DNA of 64,000 nucleotides, taken from contig MU401594.1 in NCBI GenBank assembly GCA_022579005.1, forward strand, positions 39,225 to 103,224, given 5' to 3'. Both the position numbers and the translations under genes were made by a program. Every line of letters starts with the position of its first letter. Within the stretch, counting starts at the first letter, position 1. The notes under the pieces are model-generated. The model did no database searches. It saw nothing but the letters and a program-made list of their open reading frames with translations, and had not been told where the DNA came from. Shown here piece by piece: positions 26,315 to 40,021 of this stretch. The DNA comes from Poronia punctata. Its lineage: Eukaryota; Ascomycota; Sordariomycetes; Xylariales; Xylariaceae.

Positions 26315-26440
26315 ATAGCTTTAAAGCTTATAAATTTAAGTTTATTATTATATATTTATTTATATAAATAGCTAAAAATTTAGCTAATTTAATTTATTAA
26401 TAGCTTTATAGCTTTAAAAAATATATTTAGCACTTTTTTA
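26315..26440 (-). pseudogene. possible integrase relic of outer Gypsy element
   Basis: On the minus strand a stretch reading IYNNKLKFIS resembles the integrase region around its second catalytic aspartate if the N codons arose from D by G to A change. The position, between the nested insertion and the 3' LTR, fits Gypsy order. Weak on its own. Confidence 0.35.
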
Positions 26441-26791
26441 GCTTTTATTTATAACGTAGCATATTTAATATATATTAATATTTATATTTTATTAAAACTT
26501 ATATAGTTTATACTTTATTATATTAATAGTTTAAGTAATATAATTAGCTTAAAATTAAGCAATTATATTAAAAGTAGCTTTATTAACTAATATTTAGTAT
26601 ATTTTATAATAACTTACTATATAATTAAAGTTGTTTTTAAATACTAATAAACCTTATTTATTTTATGCTTAACTATTTTAATTATAATATAGCTAAAGTT
26701 TTTATATAATTTTTAACTTTTATATATTAAATTTTTTGCTTTTAATATTTATAATAAAATTACTACTTAGTATGCTATTTTAGCTATATAT

Positions 26792-27037
26792 TGTTATAAT
26801 TAGGTCACAAAGAAGGCAAGGCTTTTAAAGGTGACTTGATTTATTGCTAGAAATTTTAAGGTAAAGAGAAAAAGAAGGAAAAGCCTTTAAATTCTCTTTA
26901 CATGTGCAAACCTATATATGCACTAAAAAGTAGGTTTATAGCTGTTTATAAGTATAGGCCTTAGTATTTAATTGTTTAGAAAAGGTAATAGCTATAAGCT
27001 ACTTATTAGCTATATAGCTATTAACTTATTTATAACT
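26792..27037 (-). repeat. left LTR of nested Gypsy element (246 bp)
   Basis: Starts TGTTATAATTAGGTCAC. The outer half is much less mutated than the inner half. Aligns to 33,360-33,605. Confidence 0.9.
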
Positions 27038-29566
27038 ACTTTTTTTAAAAAAAATAACTTGTTTTAAAATATAACCTGGTTTTAAATAAAAGGACTTTAG
27101 TATTTAATTAGCTGCTTTTTAGCTAAAAAAAGATCGCTTTAAATATTTACTATTTACTATTATAGTTTAGGCCTTTATACTATTACGCTATAGTATTAGT
27201 TTTTTTATAGTTAATTATACTAATTAACTATATAAAGTAGTTTTTTATTACGCGTTTTTTTTACGCGTTTTTTATTTTGCTTTTATTATAGCTTTATTGT
27301 TATCTTTATAGCTTTTGTTAAATTTATTACGTTTAATAGCTTTTAACTATTTTTGCAAGCAAATTAAAAGCCTGGCTGCTTTAAGGTATTGTTTATAAAA
27401 TTGCTTTAGCATTTTTGTGCTATTTTTAAAGTTTTTAACATAATACTATTTTTTATTTATATCTTACCTTTTTTAGTTTATTTTATATTATAATTTATTA
27501 TAATATAGTTTTAAAGTATATACTTTTTTAACTATAAATTTTTTTTTGCTAGCTAGCTTAATTACTTTGCTTTTAAAGTTTTTAAATTTTTAGCTTAGTA
27601 GCAAGTTGTTAAAATACTTTTAAAGTTTATTAGCATAATATTTATTAGTTACTTGCTATAATAGTAGCACTTTAAAAGTATATATATTACTATTTTGCTT
27701 TAAAATGCAAAACTTTTATTAAGTTATTAAGTAGTTTAGTTTATTAAAAAGTTAGTTAGTTTGCTATAACTGCTACTTTTTAAAAATAAAAACATAGTTT
27801 TTTTTATTAAAGTTAAAGTTTTTATAACTTTTATTAGCTTATACTATTATACGTTTTTATGTTTATTATAAATACTTTTTTACTATATTAACATATTTTT
27901 TAATTTTTTATACTTTGCCTTAAGCGTTATTATATAATTAATACTTTTAGCAAAGCAAGTTTGCTATTTTTCTTTTAACAATTTTGTTTTTTTAATTAAA
28001 ATAAAATAGCATTAAAAATTTTATTTTTACCTTATAAAAAAAAAGTTTTATAAACTTATAAAAAATCGTAGCTTATATATAGTTTATAGCTAAAATTTGC
28101 TTTAACTAGTTATTTTAATAGTAATTAACATATAAGCGTAGTTATTAATTTAAATATTTGTTTATAATTTTTGCTTATTTTACTATTTTATAGTAACTTA
28201 CTAATACTAAAGTTTAAGTAATGCTTAATATTTTAGCTAGCTTATTTATAAACATTAAAACAAATTATAGTTTTTAATTAAAAGTAATTATAATAAATAA
28301 CTTAAAAACTTTAAAAAGTTTTTTATAATATATTTACGCTGCCTATTTTATTATAACCTTAGTAGTGCATAAAATTATCTAGGCTTTTTTACTTAACTTA
28401 TTTACTATAACTAACGCATTATTATAACTATGCTTATTTTTAAGCATTTATTTAAAATTAATTATAAAGTAACGCTATATACGTTTTAGTATTAGTAGTA
28501 GTATTAGCTTTTTTAAAGTTTTATTTTTTAATACCTTTACTAAACAACATTTTAAGCAGTTTGCTACATATTTATTATAATTATTTTTTAGCTTAAGCTA
28601 CTAATACTATTTTATAATTAGCTATTAAGTTTTTTGCTTTTTAAAATGCGCTATAAGTATTTGTTTATATGCTTTTATAATAAGCTTTATTTATAAGCAC
28701 AACATATTTAAAACTATAAGCTATTTTTAGTATATAGTTAGTTTATTTTATATAATTTATAAGTTTTTAATTTTGTTAGTTAAAGCTTATACTTTTTATT
28801 AGTATATTTACATTTTTAAGTTGTTTTAGTTTTTATAAAGTATTTTATTAATTAATTAAAAGCTTAATAGGTCTAAGTTTAACAATAACAAGTCTTTTAC
28901 TTTTTTTTAGAGTTAAAATGCTAATATTTTAATTTATATTTTATTTATTTATTTTGCTATAAACTTTAAGGTTATAGGCCTAAAAAACGTAGCGTAGCGT
29001 TATAGCTTTTTTTTTACTTTTTATAACGTTATGTTTTTTTATTTCCTAAATAACACATTAGCTATAACGTTTTTTTTTTCTAGCTTATATATAATTATAA
29101 AGTTATATTTAGCTAGTAAAGTAAATTATTATGCTTATTATAAGTTAAAGTGTTGCTTAGTGCTAAAATATTTTAAAGCTTTATAGTTAGTAATAACTAA
29201 AAATAAGTTCTTTTTTTAGTAACTAACTAGTTTAGCACGCTACTTTTTTAAGCTTAATACTATAGCTAGCATTTTTTTATTATAAATATTATAGTTTAGT
29301 TTTGCGCTTTTTATAGTTTTTAAAAAAAAAGCTACTAAGTACTATTTATTATTTATATATAACTAGAACAAGACTTTAGCAGCTACTTTATTAAACGCAT
29401 TAGTTTTTATTTTTATAAAAAAGTTGTAATTATAGTGTTGCAAAAAAGGCGCTAAAATAAAAGTTTTTTTTAGTTTTTAAAATGCTTTTTTATACTTATT
29501 ATTTTAAAAAAAAAAGGTATTATAATAAGTTAACATTATAAGTAATTTTACTTTTTTACTATATTT

Positions 29567-29896
29567 GCAAATAAATTTCTAATAAAAGTTATAAAAGCTT
29601 AAAAATAACTAAACTTTTTTTACTATAGTAAGCGTAGCTTAATTTTAAACTACTTTAATTTTAGTAAAGTTAATGCTAATACTACTTAAGCTTATTATGT
29701 ATTTAAAAAACTTAGTTTATATAATATAAAATTTTAATTTTTTTAAGTCCGCTTATAGCCTTATATTTTAAAGTTATTATAGCACTTTTTTTATATATTT
29801 TTAATGCTTTTTTATAGTATTAAAGTATATTAAAATATTGTTTACATATATGTAGCAAAAGTAGTTTAAATAATTAAATAGCATATTATTAATATA
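29567..29896 (-). pseudogene. reverse transcriptase relic of nested Gypsy element
   Basis: On the minus strand, one frame reads the order of Gypsy reverse-transcriptase landmarks across about 110 codons: the palm motif as YVNNILIY (29,848 downward) where YVDDILIY is expected, the lysine-rich segment, a P-x-K-I-K-A-V segment and a terminal FYNFY where Gypsy elements have a FxNFYRRFI-type block. Stops fall where Q or W codons would mutate to TAA or TAG. The family assignment is by motif order. Confidence 0.8.
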
Positions 29897-32800
29897 TTTT
29901 TAAAATATAAAAAAGCTATTAGTTAATTTAAATAATAATACTTTATATTAGTAAGCTTTATATTATATTTAAAATATAATAAAGTTCTTTATTTTTACTG
30001 CTATTTAAATCTTATAAAAGGCCTATTATACGTTAATTTTTATAAAGATTTTTGCTTAAATAATTTATAATAGTATCTTTTTAATTAAAGGTAACAAGTA
30101 TTAGTTTTTTTTTATAAAATTATTTAGTTTTTTATAATTTATATAAAAACATAGTCTTTTATAAAGTTTTTATATAAATAAAATAAGTAACGCTTATAAT
30201 ATATTATTAAGTTTTATAAACTTTTTTTATAAATAGTTTATAAAATATTTTTAAACAGCCTTTAGCTTATTAAAAAACATTTTATATAGCAAGCTATATT
30301 TTAAGTCTTTTGCTAACTTGCTATTAATAAATTTTATTAAGTAGTTTACTTTTAAATAATATAAAGATAGCTTATTAAAGTTTATTTTGCTAAAAGTTTA
30401 TAAAAGGTTATAGTACTTTAAAAAAATTACTTTTAAAGCTTTTTTTTTTAGCTCTTTACTTTTTTTATTAAAGAACTGCTTTGCTGTTTATTTATTAATA
30501 ATAAAGTCAATTTTTTTAATACTTATTATTTTAACTTTATTTTTTAAGCAGTTTATATATACTATTTATTAAAATAAAAAGGCTATAAACAAGCATAACT
30601 TAATATATAGCCTTTTTTTATACTAAGCAATGCTATTTTTACATATTTAATATAATTTTTATATATTTAATATTTATTTTTTAAATACGCTTTATTTTTT
30701 ATATTGCTTATAGTTTGTTTTTCTTTTTAGCTATAATTGCATTTTGCTTAAGCTTTATAAAGTTTTTTTTATTTTTTATATATTAGCTTTAGTAAAATTA
30801 TAGTTAGCGTTAGCTTATTATTTTTATGCTCTTTGCTTAGCTTTAAACAACAATTTTATTAAATCTTTACTATATAAACTATATTTAGCTTTTTTTAAAA
30901 GGTTTTTTAAAAATATAAGCTAGTAGTTATAATAGTTTAGTAAAATATTATATTTAGCAAACTATAGTTTTTTTAAAATTATTTTATATTATATTTTTAA
31001 AACTACTAAAAAAACGTTTTTAAAAGTTTTTTTATTAATATAAAATGTAATTATAAAAATTTTATAAATTTTTTAGCTTTTTTTTCCGTTAAACTTTATA
31101 GCTATTTAAAAATTAAAGTTTATAATAATTATAAGGTTTAAGTTTACTTTAACTTATTTAGTAAGTTTAGCGTTTATTGCTATATATATATTAGCTTTTA
31201 TATTACTAAAAGCATTGTTTATAAATAAAAAAGATTTATTGTTTAATAGTATATAATTAAATATAAAAAGTCTTTTTTTTATATATTTATTTATAATATT
31301 TAATTTTTTATTAGTTTTAATATTTAATAATACTTTTTTTAAATAAAAGTTTATTTGTTTTAAAGTTACTTTTTTAATAATTTTTTATTTTTAGCTTTAG
31401 TTTATTATAAAGTATTAACTTTATAACTATACGCTAGTAAGATTGCTTAAACGTATGCTTGTTAATTAAAGCTATTTTTTTTAATAAGCAATTATATAAA
31501 GTATATCTTTGTTTTTTATAATTAAAGCAGCATTTTTTTATAATAAAAGTTTTTATTTTTTTAGCTATAAGTTTAAGTTATTATTTTATTATATTATAGT
31601 TATTTAATTTATAACATAACCTAGCACTTTTATTATTAGCAAAAGCTAACTTAAAAGTATTAAAAGCTAGCTAAGTACTTTAAAAAAGCTTAGTTATATT
31701 ATTAAGTATATAAAAGTTATAGTTGCCTACAGCTTTTTAATTAACTTTGCGCTTATTTTTTTATTAAAACGTATATATAACTTAAGTATAATAATAAATA
31801 AAAGCTTTAAAGTTTACGCTTTTATTTAAATACTAAAAAGTAGTTTTTTAATATAGTTAAGCTATAAGTTTGTTATAAAATTCTTTTTTTTACTTAGTAT
31901 AGAAAATATGCTATTTTTTAGCAAGTTAAATAAAATAGTTTTTAAAAGTTTAGTAATTAGCAAAGCTTTTTATTTCTAGTTTTTAGTATTTTATTTTAAC
32001 TTATTACTTTTAATTAATATTTTTATATTTACTTTTTAAATAATTTAAAAGCTTAAATAAAGTGTTTATTATATTAAAGTAATTTTTTTATAAGTAAAGC
32101 TACAAGTTTTTAGCTACTATACTTTTTAAATAAGCTTTTATGTTAGCAAGTTATGCTTAATTATTAATAAACCAGTTTTAATTAGCTTTAAGTTAGTTTT
32201 TTATATATTATAGCTATACTTTAAAAGTAACTTTATTTTTATTTTTATTATTATAAAATATAAATACTTTAATTTTAGCAAACTTGCAAGCTTAGCTTGC
32301 TATTAAAAATATTAAAGTGCTATTATATAATAAAAAGTAATATTATAATAAAAAGTTTATAATTTATTAATTAGCATTATTAACTTAAGTTTTAAAATGT
32401 TTAATTTTTATATAAAAATTAACTAACTTTTAAGCTATACGTTTTATAGCTTTTTTTAAGCTAATAAAACCAAAAGCTAGTACGTTATTATTATATTTAT
32501 AAGCTTACTAGTAAAGCAGCTATATTTTTTTTAATAAAGTTACGTTTTTTTTTAATAAAGCTATATTTTTTTAAAAACCTAGCTAGGCTAAGTAGTATAC
32601 CTAGCAAATTAAGTTTGGTATAGTTTTTTTACTTATAATAAAGCTTATATATATTTTATTTGCTTATAAGCAGCATATAAGTAGTATAAGCGTTTATAAC
32701 TTAAACTTTTAAAATATAATATTTAAGTAAGTTTTTATTAAATTTTTAAAAGCTTTAAAATTTATAGTGCTATTAAAATTAAAAATTGCTGCTTTTTTAT

Positions 32801-33359
32801 TTTTAGTTATTGCTATAAAAAAAAAGCTTAGTTTATTAGTTTTTTTAATAAATATTTTAATAAAAGCAGTAACTAGCTTATAGGTCTTTTAGTAATATTT
32901 TGCTTAGGTTACTATATAGCAAGATTTTTTAAAAGCCTTTATAGCAATTTGCTAGTTAAAAATGCAAGCTTGCTTAAATAGCATATTAAATATATTTTTA
33001 TTATTAAATTTTTTATATTTTATTATTTTTATATTTATATTAAAAAACAAATATAAAACAATAGTAAACTTGCAATAAGTTTTTATTTAAAGTATTTTAT
33101 TTACTTTTAAAATAGTTTTTATAAAGTTATTATTTTTATATAGTGTTTTAGCTAAAGCTAATTTCTTTATAGCTATACACATTTTTATGCGTTTTTTGTT
33201 TTTTTAAGCTATAATTTTAGTTAATAGCTAAAATAGTTAAGTATTAGTATTTTAGCAACTTTACTAATATTTATTAGTTAAATTAAATATTTAAGTCAAT
33301 TTTATAAGTTAAAATCGCACGTACAATTTCTTGCTTATATTATTTATAAACCTTAAGAT

Positions 33360-33605
33360 TATTATAATTAGGTTATAAAGAAAGCAAGGCTTTTAAAGGT
33401 AATTTAATTTATTGCTAAAAATCTTAAAGTAAAAAAAAAAAAAAAAAAAAGCCTTTAAATTTTCTTTACGTATGCAAACCTATGTGTGCACTAAAAGGTA
33501 GGTTTGCAGCTGTCTACAAGTGCAGGCCCTAGTATTTAATTGTTTAGGAGAGGTAATAGCTATAAGCCACCTATTGGCTGTACAGCTATTGACCTATTCG
33601 TAACT
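33360..33605 (-). repeat. right LTR of nested Gypsy element (246 bp)
   Basis: Outer (right) half is GC-normal, for example GCAGCTGTCTACAAGTGCAG, although both sides are AT-saturated. The inner half is mutated. Confidence 0.9.
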
Positions 33606-34257
33606 TATATAAAAGATTGCTTAGTACTTGTTTATAAGTTTTTAGCTAGTATAATATATTTTTATAAATTTAAAAGTATTTTTAAACTTATTTAATATTA
33701 AAGTTTATAAAAAAGGCTTTATAAAAGTATAAGTGCTTAAAAATAGCTTATAAATTAATTTAGTTAAAATATTTAAGTAAGCATACTATTTTTAGCTTAT
33801 TATTTATTATTATATTTTTTATTAGTTTTAAAAGCTAGTTAGTAATTAAATTAGCTTTGCTAAGTTTATATATAATTTAAATATTATAATGCTTAATAAA
33901 GTTAATAAATTTTATAATATAAGCAAGTTGCTTAGCTTTGCTATATATTATACTTAATAATTAATAGTTATTATAAATAATAATTTTATTGCTTTTAACT
34001 TAATAGCGCTAATATTATAAACTTAGTAATATTGCTAACAACTTTTTTTTTTATGCAAAATATTATAACTATATATTTATAAGCTTTTTTAAAAAATATG
34101 CTACTAAATATAGCGTAGTTTTTTTGCTTAATAAGTATAGCTATAATAAATATACTTTAATATATATTTAGCTTAAATTTATATTTATTATTAATAATAA
34201 TTATTAATTAAAAGTTTTTATTATAAGCATAGTAGTAATAGCTATATAAATTTTTTA

Positions 34258-34632
34258 CTATGCTACCTTTACTTTATTAGTTAACGTTACTAAAACATTT
34301 TTTAAACTTTTAAAAAATATTATTAGTAATGCTATATATAATAAAAAACTTTTTATAAAATATTTAAAATACTTTATAGCGTTTATAAACGCTTTAATTT
34401 TTATTATTATTTTTAACGTTAATTGCTTTAGCATAGCAAATACTTTTGCTAGGTTTGCTTTAATTTTATTTTTTAAAATTATAAATTTAAAAAAAACGCT
34501 TTTTTTAATAAACATAAAGCATTTTTTAAAGTTAATTATTATACTATATATTATAAGTTTAGTAAATATTTTATAATAATGCTTATAAACCTTTTTTATA
34601 GTATTTTTTTAAATATAAATATTATTAAGTAA
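34258..34632 (-). pseudogene. reverse transcriptase relic of outer Gypsy element
   Basis: Minus strand. The frame gives LLNNI (34,632-34,618) where xLDDI is expected, then a KKCFMFI segment, NLAKVFAML, and IKAFINAIKYFKYFIKSF, the last matching the Gypsy block after the palm. An 85-codon stretch remains open by chance. Codon changes are explained by G to A and C to T only. Confidence 0.8.
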
Positions 34633-37600
34633 GCTAGTAAACTACTTACAAAATTTTTTTATTATTTTTTAAATTAATGCTTAAAATATTATTAGTACGT
34701 TATAAAGTTTAAATAGCATTACTAGCTACTTATAAATTTTATTTAATATTATAAACGCTATTTTCTTATAATCTTTTTTATATATAATTATATACTAAAA
34801 GCTATTTTTTAAGTTAATAAATATATACTATTTATAGCTAGCAGCGCGTTATACTTTATTTCACGTATTAAGCAAAAAATATATATGCTTTTTTATTTTT
34901 TTATTTAGCTTATAATAGTTACAATATATTTACTATATTACTTTTAAGTTGTTTTTATTTACTTTTTTTAAAATAGTTAACTTTAATACTTTTTTTAATA
35001 TAAGCAACACTAGTAAGCTTTATAAGCTTTTACTTTTTTAAATATATTTACTATTATATGCTTTTAAAAACTTAATAATTATTTACTTTTATACTAAGCT
35101 ATATTTTTATATTAAAAGCTTAATAGGTTTATAATTGCTTATATTAATTTAGTATTTAGTTTTTATAATTATATTAATATAACGTTATTTAAAATTAAAT
35201 AAGCTAAAAAATATATATAATATAGTGCTTTAAATAATTTAATACTTAAGCTGTTTTTAATATTTTCTTATATTATTTTACTTATAAGTTAAGTTTTTTT
35301 TTACTTTTTAATATTATAGTTTTTAGCTATATACTTATTATAGCTACGTAAGCAAATTTTGTACTTAAAGCTACTAAACGTATAATAAGGCATAGTTTTA
35401 GCGCATTTTTAATATTTATAAAAGTAACTACTTTACTTTATTTTTTTTAAAAAAATAAGCTACTTTATTTATAAAATAAGTACTTTAAAATTATAAAATC
35501 TTTTAAAAAAGTATTATTAAAAACTATGCTTATAGTTATTAACTATTTTAATAAAGCTTTTTTATTACTTATAACTTATTTAGCTATAATTTTGTAGTTT
35601 TAATTAATATAAAGCTTAATATTACTAACTTTTTTTATTATTATACTACGTTTGCTAAAGTATAGCTAAAGTTGCTATGTTATACTTTTAAAAATATAGC
35701 AACTAGTATAGCTATAGTTTAAAAATACTATAAATTTAATTTTATTAGTAAGCTTTATATTAAATAAGTTATAATAGTTTAAATAGCTATTATATAGCTT
35801 GCTTTTTTTAAGCTTTAGTTTACTTAAGCCTTTATTAGCTTAAACTAGTATAATAAAGCTATTTTATTTACTATTTTTAAATAATTTAATAATTTTATTA
35901 TAATTATTTTTAAAGTTACTACTTTTAAAACGTTTAGCTAATAACTAATTAGTAACGCTATTATAATTTTTTTTATTATTTTTTATAAAATAAACTTAGT
36001 TTATTTTACTATTTTTTTAAGCTAGCGTTTTTTTATAAACTAATAAAGCCTTTTATAAAATAGCTTTTTTTTAATTATAATATTTTTACTTTTTTTAGTA
36101 CAATTATTAGCATAGTTATTAATTTAATTATTATGCTTAAAATTACTTTTTTATAAGTACTAGCTATTATTATTAAACTTTTTTTAACTACTTTTTAAAA
36201 AGTATTTATTTATTTACTTTTGCTACTAATTATAGTTTTAATAAGTTTAAGCTATAAAGCTACCTTTTTTTAATTTGTTTTTTTTTAATATAGTAAATAG
36301 CTTATTTATTATATTTTAAGTTAAAAATAATAGCTTTTATAAAGCTAAATAGCTTAGTATTGCTACTATATACGCTAGCACTAGTAGTATTACTATTATA
36401 TTTACTTTTTATACGTGCTACTATTTTAGCATATTAAACTACGTATTTAATAACTTTTTTATTATTTAAACTTTAAGCTTTTGCTTTTATATATACTTAA
36501 ATTTTTAATATTTTAACTTATAATTTTTTAAATATTACTTTATATATTTATAAAGTTTATATATTAACTATAAGTAGCTTATAAAAAAAAGTTTTTAAAT
36601 AGTTTATATACTAGCTTATTAATTTGCTAGTAGCTGCTTATATAAATATAAACGCTATAAATAAGCTATATAGTACGTTATATTGCTTAAAAACTTATAT
36701 TATAGCTTTTAGCAAGTTAGCTTATATAGCTTTTTAAATACTTTATAAAAAGTAAATTATAGCTTAAAATTTTTTTTTATTTTGCTTAATATATAGCTAG
36801 CTTATAAGTTATAAAAGACTAGCGCTTATTATAGCTTATTTTAAATACTTTATAGCTTATTTAATATATTTTTATTAGCTTTGCTTAGCTAGTATTTATA
36901 TAAAAAAACTATTTTATTTTTTGCTTTATAACTGCTAAAATATTTAGCATCTTTTTTAAAAAATATATTTAAAAATACGGCCTAAATATTTTTTTTTTAA
37001 GCACTAGCTATGCTTTATATTTTATTAAACTTATAAAAGTTTAAAGATTTATTTAAAAAATATATATTATTAATAATGCTTTTTAGCATTTTTAAATATT
37101 ATAACGTTATAAAGTTAAATATGCTTTTATTAGTTATGCTTTATTAATAACTTATACTTATAAAGTTATAAGCATTATTTTAGTTTTAAATGTTTTAACT
37201 AGTGCTATTATATTTTAGTAGCTTTTTATTAACGCTAATATTTAAAGCATAATTATTTTTACTTAAAACTACTAGTATAGCAAGTGCTATATTAATATTT
37301 TTTAATATATTACTAACTTTGTTTATTTGCTTATTAATTTTTTATAGCAAGTTTTAAGTTTTTTAGTTTTATTATAAAGCGTTTTACTTTATTTAATTAT
37401 TTACTTTTTAACTTTTTTATTTTGTTTTTTTATTATATTAATAACATTTTTTTAAAGTTTATTATTTTTTTATTTTATTTTAATATTAAGGTTTTAAATA
37501 TTACTTTTAATTAAAAACGTTTAATTATTTAGGTTTTTATTAAGTTAATTTTTTTTTTATACTTTTAAAACAATAATAATAAGTTTATATATTTTTTTAC

Positions 37601-38036
37601 TTTTATATTTTTTTATATAGTTAACTATTACTAGTTTATATTTTTTTTTTATTTTTTTTATTATTTTTTTTTATTATAGCAGCAACTTTTTTTTATTAAG
37701 CAGCTATATAATAAGTATATGCTATAAGTACTTTTAAAGTTAGCTTAAAACCTAGCTTTAAAGTTAAGCTAAAGCTTTTAGTACTTTATATGCTTTATAA
37801 TAAAAGCTTTTTATTTTTTAACTTTTAAAAAAGTATTTAAAAAAATATATTATATAAAAGTAAAAAAAAGCTAAATATTTTTAGCTTTTAATAGCTTAGA
37901 TTATTTTTATTAAATATACTAAGTATTAATATTTTATTAATAAAATTAATACTGCTAAATAGTAATAAATAAAAAAATTTTAAAAATATAATTTAATTAA
38001 TTTTGCTTTTGCTATATAGCTGCGCAAATAATTATT

Positions 38037-38277
38037 TATGCTTTTTTTTATTTTTTAGTAGTAGCCTAACTATAATTTATAGTTAAAATGCTATAAAAGG
38101 AAGTTTAAAATAATTATATATTTTTTATAAGCTTTATATATATTAAAAAGTATAAAAAGTACTTATATATACAAATTAAGTAGAGCTAAGTACCTTGACT
38201 TTAGGCTCCATTGTGGCGGTTGTCTATAGTACTTAATGGGTTCGTTATTCCATTCTCTAGGGGTTAATGGATCCACA
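38037..38277 (-). repeat. right LTR of outer Gypsy element (241 bp)
   Basis: Inner (left) half is AT-saturated. The outer half from about 38,200 is GC-normal and ends CCACA before the target duplication. Confidence 0.9.
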
Positions 38278-38281
38278 CAGT

Positions 38282-39747
38282 GACCAAGCGCCCAGATGCA
38301 TGTACCTGCTGGTTTGAGGGAAGCGCTAGACGGTTACATACACGTTGTAACGGGATCAGAGAATATACCGAGAGTTAATTTCTAGTGGACGCTGGGGCCC
38401 AAGTAAGTGCTAGATCCTTTCCTTACCCCTGAAAATATACGCTACGAGTACATAATGGTCGCTAATAAGACTAGCTGGGGGCCAAAGATTCTACCGCGTA
38501 CCGTACCTCGAGGGTCCCCTTTCAGGATGCATTCGTCTCCAAAGAATGGCCTTATACGTAAAGTAAGTAATTAGGTATTCAATACAGCCGGCTATCTTTT
38601 TGTAAACTCTAGAATGACACCAAACCTCAGATGTTTACATTCTTTGCACTCGGTTTTAGCTGGGGGGCAAAAGAGAAAACATTATGTTTTTGAGAGTGAT
38701 TCGTCTTCCCCTTATGTCATATCGCAATCGATGACGGGATGCTTATGTTTCTTGACTGTGTCGCACTGTGTTATTCAGCACTCGTAGATCTATATTTACA
38801 TGTAGGTGCCTGACCAACTGACGTACGAGTAGCTGGCATCATTGTTACGCTTTGGCTACAACCTACATAGGTAGGCTACCTACATCACTACGCATCTTTC
38901 ATACTGATCCAAACACGCGAATCTACGCGGCAGCAACGGTTATCTTTCCTATATCTAACTTATACGATCAGCACTCTTTCTCGTATGAGATTTCTACTAC
39001 TAACCTTTTGGTGTCGGGTTAGGGTTGATAGGTGGTAAGCACCGACTGACTCACTTGAACATGTTAATCTAGGTAAACATCACGAACATCGGCTCTACAC
39101 CATCTCCGGTCGAATGGCGATGGAAGAATGACACACCAGTTCCAGGAAATCGACAGATACCCCAACTTGAGTATGCCGTATAATACCTTATTATGCATAA
39201 TATACCTATAGTAACAGCAGGCAGGCATCTGCAGTATCGTAGCACAGCATTTACCTGCAACAACATTGTACAAGTTCCGGAGATCTATCCAACGGACTGG
39301 TTGGGGCCAAAGAACATGGCGGAGATCAATATATACACCGGAGGCTTTGATCGTGTGCACGAGGAGAGACGTCATGAGGGGCTGTTGTCGATGTTTGACA
39401 TGATGCCACGGTACCTGGAAACCGGTTGGCTGATGAAATAATAAAGTGATTTGAGTTCGTCAAGAGTCATTTCGGCCAAGACGATAGCATCATTAGGTTT
39501 TGCAGTGACTGACTACTCCCGGCCGAAGCGAGCAACACTGCTTTCTAGCCGGACCGTGGCGTGCATTTGCTTTCTAATAAACATTCGTCTACATCCGATA
39601 ACCACCTGCATCTCTCTTTTATCATGCTGTGTAAGTGTTGCCGGACGACGTCAAAGTTGCCAACCCGTCGGCCCTCTGTCTTGTCTTGTACGTTTAAACT
39701 AACCTGCATACCCGTCTGCAAACACAAAGTCCCACGCGACGAGCCAA
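38282..39747. other. small gene-poor island between two retrotransposons
   Basis: Normal composition. A plus-strand frame at 39,193-39,441 ends IYTGGFDRVHEERRHEG and so on, and may be a leftover gene fragment; codon use looks coding-like but no family is recognised and no start or splice structure is convincing. Two TACGAGTA 8-mers lie at 38,443 and 38,824. Confidence 0.4.
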
Positions 39748-39751
39748 TGGC

Positions 39752-40021
39752 TGTTGGGATCAGATTTACAATTTTCCGATCCTAGAAGCTCCGATCACTA
39801 GAACTTTCTAATTTTATTCGTTAGACCTACTTATAAATCTTATGATTTAGGGAGTAACCCTTTTAATAGGTAACTTTTATACTGCAATTATAAACCTTAA
39901 ATCTTTGTTATTTATATTTAAATAAGAGGATTAAAGTAAATAGATCTGTATAAAATAAAATTACCTTTTTTATTACTTTTAAGATTTAAATACCCTAGTG
40001 TAAGCTTATATTTTTTTTTAG
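39752..40021 (+). repeat. 5' LTR of third Gypsy element (270 bp)
   Basis: Starts TGTTGGGATCAGATTTAC. Outer 100 bases keep normal composition; inner part is converted. Aligns without gaps to 46,680-46,949. Confidence 0.9.

Larger units (their letters stand above)
26792..33605 (-). mobile_element. Ty3/Gypsy LTR retrotransposon (nested element), RIP-degenerated
   Basis: A 6,814-bp element inserted inside the outer one. Its two LTRs are both exactly 246 bp (26,792-27,037 and 33,360-33,605), and a 5-bp target duplication, tatat, flanks it (26,787-26,791 and 33,606-33,610). Both the duplication and the interrupted outer element show that it arrived second. The minus strand carries a long recognisable reverse transcriptase relic at 29.57-29.90 kb. 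The 3' terminus reads CT rather than CA. Confidence 0.9.
25298..38277 (-). mobile_element. Ty3/Gypsy LTR retrotransposon (outer element), RIP-degenerated
   Basis: Both 241-bp LTRs can be aligned end to end, with most differences being C/T or G/A. They start TG and end CA and are flanked by a 4-bp target duplication, cagt, at 25,294-25,297 and 38,278-38,281. Removing the nested element and its duplication leaves about 6.16 kb, a normal Gypsy length. The minus strand still reads a reverse transcriptase relic at 34.3-34.6 kb and possible integrase near 26.3-26.4 kb, so pol runs right to left and reverse transcriptase precedes integrase, the Gypsy order. All frames are full of stops. Confidence 0.9.

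Noticed and set aside
34258..34515. 85-codon minus-strand open frame as a gene
   Set aside because: It is a stretch of the outer Gypsy reverse-transcriptase relic that by chance has no stop.
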